Positions 1 through 5,905 of a DNA stretch of 8,615 bases are shown piece after piece. How positions within the stretch are numbered: the stretch's first letter is position 1; each line of letters opens with the position of its first letter. The notes beneath the pieces are model-generated. The model did not search any database. It was not told the origin of the DNA and saw only the letters and a list, made by a program, of their open reading frames with translations. The DNA is from Campylobacterales bacterium (GTDB lineage: Bacteria; Campylobacterota; Campylobacteria; Campylobacterales; Sulfurovaceae): positions 1-8,615 of the forward strand of contig JAFGWQ010000159.1 in assembly GCA_016937075.1 (NCBI GenBank). The letters are read 5' to 3'. A program made the position numbers and the translations under genes.

Positions 1-786
1 GGCCCGTTGATTTTATTTCTGCATGGCTTTCCCGAATTTTGGTATCAATGGCGTAATCTACTGCCTGAATTTAGCAAAGATCATCGCGTCGTTGCACCAG
101 ATATGCGCGGCTATAACTTGTCGGACAAACCGACGAAACCAGAACAGTATCAGATGCACTATCTGGTAGAAGATGTGCGTGCATTAGTAGAACATCTAGG
201 ATATCAGCGCTTCACGCTCGTTGCACATGATTGGGGTGGTTTCGTTGCGTGGAATTTTGCAATGGCGCATCCCGATTGCCTCGACAGACTCATTATCGTG
301 AATTCGCCTCACACCGCAATTTTTCGCCGTGAACTTGCACAAAATCCAATGCAGCAGCATGCCAGCACATACATGCAACTATTTCGTAACCCTCGTGCTG
401 AAGCGATTCTGTCTGCAAAAAATTACGCCAAAATGACACAAATGCTATTTGGTAGCGGTCTCTTCGGCTCTGAGGAGGAGACACGGTCGTACATCACCGC
501 CTGGTCGCAACCTGGAGCGCTTACGGGCGGACTCAACTATTATCGGGCAATGACAGGACAGAAATCAGTGAATATGCCCGAACTTTCTTCGGCGATGATC
601 AATGTTCCCACGCTTGTTATCTGGGGCGAAAAAGATACTGCGCTTTTGGCAACGAATCTTGATGGTCTCGAACAATACGTACCTGAACTCACCGTCAAAC
701 GTATTCCGGATGGCACGCATTGGGTGATTCATGAAGAACCGCAGACTATTATTGCTATGATGCGCGAATTTTTGGCGGAAGCCTAA
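1..786 (+). CDS. Epoxide hydrolase-like alpha/beta hydrolase, 5' end cut off by the window
   Basis: The reading frame is open from the first base (Gly-Pro-Leu), so 261 residues of the C-terminal part are present and probably about 20-30 N-terminal residues are missing. Seen: the oxyanion motif HGFPEFWYQWR at residues 8-18, the nucleophile elbow AHDWGG with Asp77, a cap region with the NYYR tyrosines at 180-181, an acidic GEKD at 209-212, and the catalytic-base motif GTHWVIHEEP with His240. An Asp nucleophile rather than Ser, together with HGFPEFW, is typical of soluble epoxide hydrolases. These open epoxides to diols through an aspartyl ester; haloalkane dehalogenases are a related alternative. 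The natural substrate cannot be read from sequence. Codon use is visibly richer in G and C (CGC, CTG, GCG) than in the genes that follow, which suggests acquisition by transfer. The family call is firm; the exact activity is inferred. Confidence -1.
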   Translation, partial: GPLILFLHGFPEFWYQWRNLLPEFSKDHRVVAPDMRGYNLSDKPTKPEQYQMHYLVEDVRALVEHLGYQRFTLVAHDWGGFVAWNFAMAHPDCLDRLIIVNSPHTAIFRRELAQNPMQQHASTYMQLFRNPRAEAILSAKNYAKMTQMLFGSGLFGSEEETRSYITAWSQPGALTGGLNYYRAMTGQKSVNMPELSSAMINVPTLVIWGEKDTALLATNLDGLEQYVPELTVKRIPDGTHWVIHEEPQTIIAMMREFLAEA

Positions 787-804
787 AAGTCTCGATGAGT
801 ATGT

Positions 805-847
805 TTCACCTGATTCCACCTCTACTGAGGTGTAACGAGAAGAAAAG
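805..847 (+). repeat. Palindromic 43-nt repeat, copy 1 (imperfect stem)
   Basis: This copy matches the one at 2117-2159 at 35 of 43 positions. It holds a 6-bp stem CACCTC/GAGGTG (817-822 with 827-832) around a TACT loop. The arms extend outward to 13 positions (810-822 with 827-839), of which 10 pair. Every arm difference from copy 2 is in the left arm. The right arm GAGGTGTAACGAG is identical and is followed by an A-rich tail. It starts 18 nt after the hydrolase stop codon and ends just before the AAGGA ribosome binding site of the next gene. Confidence -1.
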
Positions 848-857
848 AAGGAATAAA

Positions 858-1226
858 ATGTTTGAAACCGAATTTTGTAAAGTTGAATATTTAGAAAAAT
901 ATAGTGCTGTATTTTGTCAATGGAAAAAATTCTGCAAATCAGATGACTACAGAAACCCTTTTGAATTTGGATTAAAACTGATCTTTGATCAAAATGCAAC
1001 TGCATGGATAACAGATACGACGAATGGATTCGAAAATGAACCAGAAGATACCCAATGGTTATTAGAAAATTTTATTCCAAAAACCATAAATAGTTCTTGC
1101 GATACTATTATTTTCATTATAAAAAACAATAGCCCATTAAAAAACGAGATAGACGAACAAACAAAAGCACTGTCTCAATATTTTAATGTAAAACGAATTG
1201 AAAGTCTAGATGAGATAAGCCTTTAG
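858..1226 (+). CDS. Small protein of unknown function, possibly STAS/SpoIIAA-like
   Basis: I do not recognise this protein with confidence. The start chosen is the ATG at 858, 5-6 nt after an AAGGA ribosome binding site (848-852), giving 122 residues. An in-frame ATG at 795 lies upstream of the palindromic repeat and lacks a good site. The protein is soluble, with no signal peptide or membrane segment. The pattern of strand (AVFCQWKKF, 17-25), helix (YRNPFEFGLKLIF, 31-43), strand (ATAWITDTTNGFE, 47-59), helix (DTQWLLENFIPK, 64-75) and strand (DTIIFIIKNNSPL, 82-94) recalls the small alpha/beta STAS-like fold of SpoIIAA-type proteins. That is a guess from the pattern, not a motif match. Cysteines are at 7, 20, 26 and 81. 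Base composition is clearly AT-richer (about one third GC in the lines counted) than the hydrolase before it. It lies just upstream of the next unknown gene and may be co-transcribed with it. Confidence -1.
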   Translation: MFETEFCKVEYLEKYSAVFCQWKKFCKSDDYRNPFEFGLKLIFDQNATAWITDTTNGFENEPEDTQWLLENFIPKTINSSCDTIIFIIKNNSPLKNEIDEQTKALSQYFNVKRIESLDEISL

Positions 1227-1255
1227 GAAATGATAATAAATAGTTGGACATCACA

Positions 1256-2098
1256 ATGAACTACACGGAAACAGAAAAGGAGGTAATAGGGCTCTGCGTC
1301 AGCTTAGAAGCCGCGGGCGATATGGCTAACCATGCCTTGCTTGAAATGCGGAGAGTAGAGCAATGCCCAGATGAGGCAGAGGTGTATTTTAAAACACACA
1401 TTCATCAGCAATTATTTCTAATTCGTCTGTTGGATTTTGTGAGCGAAAATTCAAATGGCCAACTTACTGGGCACAAAGGCTCGTGTCTTTCCTTGCTTAA
1501 GCAGGCAAGTAAATCTCGAAAATTTGATATTGAAGGTAGTGTTAAGAGTCTTTCGAAGGCTGTAGAGGAGCTTGAAGCATGGTTAAACTACAAAAGAAGA
1601 ATCAAGTTATGGTTGCCTACGCTCGATTTAAAAGCGGAAATAGAAGTCTCAAGGCTGGACTTCTTGTTTATTGCTGCTAACCACTCGAAACATAATCTCT
1701 CTCGCCTTTCAGGAGTAACCTCTAGAATTAAAAATTTGCTTAGTAAAAATGGCTATAGCGTTGACGTTGAGCATATCCCTCTTGCACTAGATGATTTTCA
1801 AGAGCATCTAAACGGGAATTATTTCATCTACTATGGAACGTTGTTGTGCGAACTAATTAATAATCTTATTTGGGGCGTACATTTATACCTGCACCCTCAG
1901 TATTTGAAGTCATATGTTTTTACTAATGAGGTTTCATTTCTTCGTTATGAGTATGTATATCCAGATGACGTGGTTTCCCAAGTACCTCGACAGTGGTTTT
2001 GGAGATTAATGAACAACGTGAGGTCGAATCCATATATAGAGAGGTTTAGAGGAGCTCATTATCTCAAAGAGCAAAGTTCACTTGAATTGTATGAATGA
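1256..2098 (+). CDS. Helix-rich protein of unknown function
   Basis: The family is not recognised. The start is uncertain. The ATG at 1256 gives 280 residues, and an in-frame TTG at 1244 would add four. Neither has a clear ribosome binding site: the nearest is AGGAA at 1225-1229, overlapping the previous stop codon. The protein looks soluble and mostly helical. The N-terminal half (residues 5-115) reads as long amphipathic helices. A polar motif, SRLDFLFIAANHSKHNLSRL, occupies 132-151. The C-terminal half is aromatic-rich (YFIYYG, 189-194; RQWFWR, 245-250). The Arg...AANHSKHN stretch faintly recalls the R-x(n)-H arrangement of HEPN-type RNases, but the spacing is wrong and I do not claim that function. 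GC is near 40%, higher than the gene before it. It follows that gene by about 30 nt, and a perfect copy of the palindromic repeat begins 18 nt after its stop codon. Confidence -1.
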   Translation: MNYTETEKEVIGLCVSLEAAGDMANHALLEMRRVEQCPDEAEVYFKTHIHQQLFLIRLLDFVSENSNGQLTGHKGSCLSLLKQASKSRKFDIEGSVKSLSKAVEELEAWLNYKRRIKLWLPTLDLKAEIEVSRLDFLFIAANHSKHNLSRLSGVTSRIKNLLSKNGYSVDVEHIPLALDDFQEHLNGNYFIYYGTLLCELINNLIWGVHLYLHPQYLKSYVFTNEVSFLRYEYVYPDDVVSQVPRQWFWRLMNNVRSNPYIERFRGAHYLKEQSSLELYE

Positions 2099-2116
2099 TT
2101 CATGTCTAGCAATACC

Positions 2117-2159
2117 TTCACCTCGTTACACCTCAGGAGAGGTGTAACGAGAAAAAAAG
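2117..2159 (+). repeat. Palindromic 43-nt repeat, copy 2 (perfect 13-bp stem)
   Basis: CTCGTTACACCTC (2122-2134) and its exact reverse complement GAGGTGTAACGAG (2139-2151) enclose an AGGA loop, with seven A residues following (2152-2158). This is the better preserved of two same-orientation copies that lie exactly 1312 nt apart. No T-run follows the stem on either strand, so it does not look like an intrinsic terminator. It is more like a REP/MITE-type palindromic repeat or a recombination or binding site. The intergenic stretch holding it (2099-2328) has no other gene that I can support. Confidence -1.
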
Positions 2160-2268
2160 TAGCAGTACATATCGAAAAAAAGAGATTAATTAAAAACCAG
2201 CAATCCGCTTTTTGATCGGTCATTTCAGACGTTAAATCCACTTATTGTGCAAAAAACTAAAATTGTGA

Positions 2269-2277
2269 TGCTATACT
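2269..2277 (+). promoter_or_regulatory. Probable extended -10 promoter of the phosphoribosyltransferase operon
   Basis: TGC-TATACT is an extended -10 element. It lies about 50 nt before the ATG at 2329 and would start transcription near 2284. No convincing TTGACA is found at the right distance, which is common in Campylobacterota. It is the best promoter candidate for the three overlapping genes at 2329-4432. Confidence -1.
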
Positions 2278-2328
2278 TACAAATAACAAGGATTTCTATA
2301 GTCCGGATACCAAACTTTTGAGGTGTAA

Positions 2329-2784
2329 ATGAAACGTCACTATTATCCATACACAGAGTTTAGAGATGATCTAAAAACATTGACACAAAAGATAGACAAA
2401 CCATTTGATACTATTGTCGGTATATCTCGCGGCGGGCTCAGTATGGCTCAGATGCTAGGTGAGTATTATGATATACGTAAAGTGTATGCTATAAACTCTA
2501 TTGGTTATGATGATACTGTCAAGCTTGATGAGGTGAGGATATTCAATATTCCAGATCTAAGTGATTCCAAATCAGTATTGATAGTTGATGATATAGTTGA
2601 CAGTGGCGATACATTAGTCAAAATTTTAGATCTATTTAAGAGCAGATATCCTCATGTCAATTTCTATGTAGCCTCTATTTTTTATAAGAAAAGTGCTAAA
2701 ATTGCACCAACTTGGTATGTAAAAGAAGCACCAAGCTGGATCGAATTTTTTTGGACAGTTGATTTAAAAGAGGATAGAGTATGA
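2329..2784 (+). CDS. Phosphoribosyltransferase (hypoxanthine/xanthine-guanine type)
   Basis: This is a complete protein of 151 residues. The PRPP-binding motif VLIVDDIVDSGDT is at residues 83-95, with the acidic pair and the SGDT phosphate loop. The upstream loop GISRGG at 31-36 fits the pyrophosphate-binding loop of type I phosphoribosyltransferases. The C-terminal WIEFFWTVD (137-145) resembles the end of the short predicted purine phosphoribosyltransferases of COG2236. Such enzymes join a purine base to PRPP in nucleotide salvage, but the base used here cannot be told from sequence. The ATG at 2329 follows GAGGTG (2320-2325). The last 4 nt overlap the next start codon (ATGA), so translational coupling with the glutamine amidotransferase is likely. 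The fold is certain; the substrate is inferred. Confidence -1.
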   Translation: MKRHYYPYTEFRDDLKTLTQKIDKPFDTIVGISRGGLSMAQMLGEYYDIRKVYAINSIGYDDTVKLDEVRIFNIPDLSDSKSVLIVDDIVDSGDTLVKILDLFKSRYPHVNFYVASIFYKKSAKIAPTWYVKEAPSWIEFFWTVDLKEDRV

Positions 2785-3350
2785 TTTTGATGATAGACAA
2801 TTATGACAGCTTTACTTATAATATAGTCCAATATTGTCGTGAACTAGGAGCTGATCTCAAAGTCATCAGAAATGATGAGATGACCATAGAGGAGATAAAA
2901 GCATTACATCCCGAGAAGATCATCTTATCCCCTGGCCCTGCAACTCCTGATGATGCAGGCGTAACATTGGATGTTATCAGAGAATTTGGCGACACTACGC
3001 CTATATTTGGTATCTGCTTGGGGCATCAAAGTATCGCTCAGGCTTATGGAGCCGAAGTTGTGAGAGCTGCACATATGATGCATGGGAAGACTTCGCAGAT
3101 AGTTGTTGACAAGCCTACTGCGATTTTTGATGATCTGCCAAATGAATTCCGTGCTACTAGATATCACTCTCTTATCGTACGTCCTGACTCTTTGCCTTCA
3201 GATATCATACCGACTGCACACAGCAAGGACGACGGAGAGATCATGGCTCTTGAGATCAAGGATAAGCCGATCTATGGCGTTCAATTTCATCCGGAATCAA
3301 TCATGAGCGAATATGGACACGAGATGCTTGCCAACTTTTTGAAGTTATGA
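2781..3350 (+). CDS. trpG: Anthranilate / aminodeoxychorismate synthase component II (glutamine amidotransferase)
   Basis: This is a complete 189-residue class I glutamine amidotransferase, the normal length for TrpG/PabA. It opens with MIDNYDSFTYN. The oxyanion motif SPGPATP is at 50-56, the nucleophile Cys79 in FGICLGHQSIAQAYG, the family motif HGK at 101-103, RYHSLIV at 127-133, and the catalytic pair His170 and Glu172 in VQFHPES. The subunit releases ammonia from glutamine and passes it to TrpE (anthranilate, tryptophan pathway) or PabB (4-aminobenzoate, folate pathway). No trpE or pabB is in the window, so which partner it serves is open, and it may serve both. GAGGA (2770-2774) sits 6 nt before the ATG. 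It overlaps its upstream and downstream genes by ATGA on each side. Confidence -1.
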   Translation: MILMIDNYDSFTYNIVQYCRELGADLKVIRNDEMTIEEIKALHPEKIILSPGPATPDDAGVTLDVIREFGDTTPIFGICLGHQSIAQAYGAEVVRAAHMMHGKTSQIVVDKPTAIFDDLPNEFRATRYHSLIVRPDSLPSDIIPTAHSKDDGEIMALEIKDKPIYGVQFHPESIMSEYGHEMLANFLKL

Positions 3351-4432
3351 GATTATTTGTCTATAGCATTATAGTTTTATCGTATTTTGCTGTTGTACTA
3401 TATTTAGCTATTGTAATCCCAATTACTCCAAACGAAGCAGAATTGTTTTATGCATCAAATGATCTAGTATCAAAGTTGATGCATCTAGGCGATACTCTGG
3501 TCGGTGGTCTTTTTGGCCTGAGATTTTTCTTTTTGATGGCCGGTTTGTTTTCTATTGCGTTGTTTTATATAGTTGCAAATGATACATTTAAAGACAAAAA
3601 AGATGCCGCGCTTGCTACAGCAATTTTTGCGATGCTGCCGGGTATCATTATAGGCAGCGTATTGGCAAATATTGCAATGCTTGTGCTTTTGTGTATACTG
3701 CTTTATCTCATTGCCTATCATCGCAAATGGTATATATTGGAAATTATAGCTCTAGCGGCTCTATTTTTGTTGCATGATGCTTCCATCTTGTTTTTTATTG
3801 CTATAGCAATTTATGGTGCAGTGAATAAAGAAAAGCGAACATTGGTTTACGGATCGGTATTTACGATTCTTTTGATTTTTCTTGATAGGGGAATTGAGAT
3901 AGGCGGCATACCAAAAGGACACTTTGTTGAAATTTTTGCTATTTATGCATCGCTATTTTCTCCATTTGTTTTTTTGTATTTTATGTATACGATTTATCGT
4001 ATTTGGCTTAGAGAACATAAAAGCATCATTTGGTATATATCATCAATAGCGTTATTTTTATCTCTCCTGCTTTCGATTAGGCAACGAATTTTTATCACAG
4101 ATTTTGCACCATACATATTTATCGGTATTATATTTATGATGCAAATTTATTATCAAAGTTTGAGAGTTAGGCTTCCGGCTTTTCAAGTTGTATATAAACG
4201 AGGCTTATGGGTTTCTTTATCTATTTTAATATTTAGTATTTTATTTATATTGTTGCAACCATTAATTTTTAGTGTTACTCATGGGTTATATTTTAATTTT
4301 ACCAATAAAGTATATGTCCCATATCTATTATCTCAAGAATTAAAAGCATCAGGCAAGCACTGTTACGATACCAAAAGAATCAAAGAAAGTTATCAATTGC
4401 AATATTACGGCATTACCTCTTGTCAAAACTAA
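3347..4432 (+). CDS. Polytopic inner-membrane protein, possible PMT/ArnT-like glycosyltransferase
   Basis: The 361-residue protein is very hydrophobic, with about nine or ten likely membrane segments (roughly 4-24, 57-77, 88-123, 130-158, 166-180, 195-217, 227-243, 253-268 and 288-309). A short loop after the first segment reads TPNEAELFY (27-35). In the PMT/ArnT (GT39/GT83) lipid-linked sugar transferases an acidic motif sits at this place, and GLRFFFLMAGL (57-67) also fits that layout. Here the protein is shorter than usual and the match is only by pattern. The C-terminal tail after residue 310 is hydrophilic, probably periplasmic, with two cysteines (339 and 359) that could pair. There is no strong ribosome binding site; the ATGA overlap with trpG suggests translation by coupling. 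Membrane location is firm; enzymatic function is a guess. Confidence -1.
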   Translation: MRLFVYSIIVLSYFAVVLYLAIVIPITPNEAELFYASNDLVSKLMHLGDTLVGGLFGLRFFFLMAGLFSIALFYIVANDTFKDKKDAALATAIFAMLPGIIIGSVLANIAMLVLLCILLYLIAYHRKWYILEIIALAALFLLHDASILFFIAIAIYGAVNKEKRTLVYGSVFTILLIFLDRGIEIGGIPKGHFVEIFAIYASLFSPFVFLYFMYTIYRIWLREHKSIIWYISSIALFLSLLLSIRQRIFITDFAPYIFIGIIFMMQIYYQSLRVRLPAFQVVYKRGLWVSLSILIFSILFILLQPLIFSVTHGLYFNFTNKVYVPYLLSQELKASGKHCYDTKRIKESYQLQYYGITSCQN

Positions 4433-4473
4433 TATTATAGATAAGTAATTGTTTCTAAAATACACACTATCAC

Positions 4474-4479
4474 TATAAT
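4474..4479 (+). promoter_or_regulatory. Probable -10 box of the aclBA promoter
   Basis: A perfect TATAAT lies about 80 nt before the aclB start. A weak TTGTTT (4449-4454) is 19 nt upstream and may act as -35. Transcription would begin near 4486, leaving a leader of about 75 nt. The leader contains an imperfect 14-nt palindrome at 4517-4530. Confidence -1.
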
Positions 4480-4561
4480 CATAGTTTTCAACATCAATTG
4501 CAAAAAAAGTTAAAACATTATCATGGTAATATATCTAACCAACTCAAAAAAGGAGAACTCA

Positions 4562-5896
4562 ATGGCTCAAAAAGCGATTAGAGAGTATGATGCTAAGACG
4601 ATTTTAGCAAAACATTGGGATAAGTATTTTCCAGATTTTACTTATGCCTATGAAACCATAATGGTTCAAAACGGAGCAGAACTCAAAAGTGCTGCTGCAG
4701 AAAAAACATGGCTTGCCAATAAACCTTTGGTCGCTAAGCCGGATATGCTATTTGGTAAAAGAGGCAAAAACGGCCTAGTACTATTTAAAGACAACAAACC
4801 TGGTGATGTTAGCTTGGATAAAGCTGCAAGCTGGATTGATGAGAAATCAAGTACTAAACAAAATGTATATTTTTCATTTGACGGCGATACACCAACCGGA
4901 GAACCAAAAACTGACTATTTGACTCATTTTATCGTTGAGCCGTTTACTCCACACGAACAAGCTGAAGAGTATTACATCAGTGCTACATGTGTTGGCGATG
5001 ATGATGTGCTTTATATGTCAGCCGAGGGCGGTATGGAAGTAGAAGAAAATTGGGATAAAGTTACAGAAGTAACATTTGCTATTACTGAAACCGAAGAAGA
5101 AATTGAAGCAAAGATCAGAGCAAATATCCCAAAAGATGTTGCAGAAAAAGACAAAGAAGGATTTGCTAAATTTGCAATCGGTTTCTTTAAAGCATACAGA
5201 GAACTGAACTTTGCTTATCTTGAGATCAACCCTTTTGTTATGCAAGGCAACAAAATTGAACTTCTTGATATGGTTGCAAAACTAGATGACACTGCCGGAT
5301 TTATGATGACAGAGCAATGGGGTGATATCGAATATCCAACCTCTTTTGGTATGGAAGAAAAATCTCCTGAAGTTATGGCTATTGAAGAAGCTGATAGCAA
5401 ATCAGGTGCTTCACTAAAATTAACTGTTCTTAAGCCGGATGCTAGAATTTGGACTATGGTAGCAGGCGGCGGCGCATCTGTTGTTTATGCTGATACGATC
5501 GCAGACCTTGCAGGTATTGAAGATTTGGCAAACTATGGTGAGTATAGTGGTGGACCGACAACAGGCGAGACTCAATTTTATGCAGAAACATTGCTTGATC
5601 TTATGACAAGAAGCAAAGATCCAAAAGGTAGAGAAAAAGTTCTTATCATAGGTGGAGCTATCGCAAACTTTACAGATGTTGCAAAAACATTTACAGGTAT
5701 CATTTTGGCATTTGAAAAATATGCTGAGAAAATGAAAGATGTAGGCGTGAAGATTTATGTCAGAAGAGGCGGACCAAACTATGAAAAAGGTCTTAAAGAT
5801 ATCAAAGAAGCAGCCGATAGACTTGGTCTTTGGATTGATGTATATGGACCAGAAACTCACGTGACAGATATCGTGAGAATGGCAGTAGAGGGATAA
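4562..5896 (+). CDS. aclB: ATP-citrate lyase, small (beta) subunit, ATP-grasp type
   Basis: AclB and AclA together convert citrate, ATP and CoA to acetyl-CoA, oxaloacetate, ADP and phosphate, running the TCA cycle in reverse to fix CO2. The chosen ATG follows AGGAG (4551-4555) by 6 nt and gives 444 residues. An in-frame ATG at 4523 would add 13 unlikely residues. The order matches the N-terminal part of animal ACLY. The ATP-grasp nucleotide region has LVAKPDMLFGKRGKNGLV (56-73), FIVEPFTPHEQAEEYYIS (123-140), and the Mg-binding YLEINPF with ELLDMVAKLDD (219-243). The citrate/CoA-ligase part has SGASLKL (281-287), WTMVAGGGASVVYADTI (297-313), NYGEYSGGPT (324-333), LIIGGAIANFT (361-371) and YVRRGGPNYEKG (399-410). 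Every recognised motif is present. aclA begins 9 nt later, so the two form an operon. Confidence -1.
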   Translation: MAQKAIREYDAKTILAKHWDKYFPDFTYAYETIMVQNGAELKSAAAEKTWLANKPLVAKPDMLFGKRGKNGLVLFKDNKPGDVSLDKAASWIDEKSSTKQNVYFSFDGDTPTGEPKTDYLTHFIVEPFTPHEQAEEYYISATCVGDDDVLYMSAEGGMEVEENWDKVTEVTFAITETEEEIEAKIRANIPKDVAEKDKEGFAKFAIGFFKAYRELNFAYLEINPFVMQGNKIELLDMVAKLDDTAGFMMTEQWGDIEYPTSFGMEEKSPEVMAIEEADSKSGASLKLTVLKPDARIWTMVAGGGASVVYADTIADLAGIEDLANYGEYSGGPTTGETQFYAETLLDLMTRSKDPKGREKVLIIGGAIANFTDVAKTFTGIILAFEKYAEKMKDVGVKIYVRRGGPNYEKGLKDIKEAADRLGLWIDVYGPETHVTDIVRMAVEG

Positions 5897-5905
5897 GGAG
5901 AACAA

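Noticed and set aside
795..857. Upstream ATG at 795 as the start of the 122-residue protein
   Set aside because: It would make the palindromic repeat coding and has no good ribosome binding site, while the ATG at 858 has AAGGA at the right distance.
2122..2158. Palindromic repeat as a Rho-independent terminator
   Set aside because: An A-run rather than a T-run follows the stem on the + strand, and on the - strand the T-run lies before the stem, not after it.
805..2159. Palindromic repeats as integron attC sites
   Set aside because: The arms contain GTTACAC and GTGTAAC, which do not fit the GTTRRRY and RYYYAAC cores. The stem in copy 2 is perfect with no unpaired extrahelical bases, and no integrase is in the window.
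4523..4561. Upstream ATG at 4523 as the aclB start
   Set aside because: The extra 13 residues do not resemble the family, and AGGAG at 4551-4555 points to the ATG at 4562, which begins with the conserved MAQKAIREYD.
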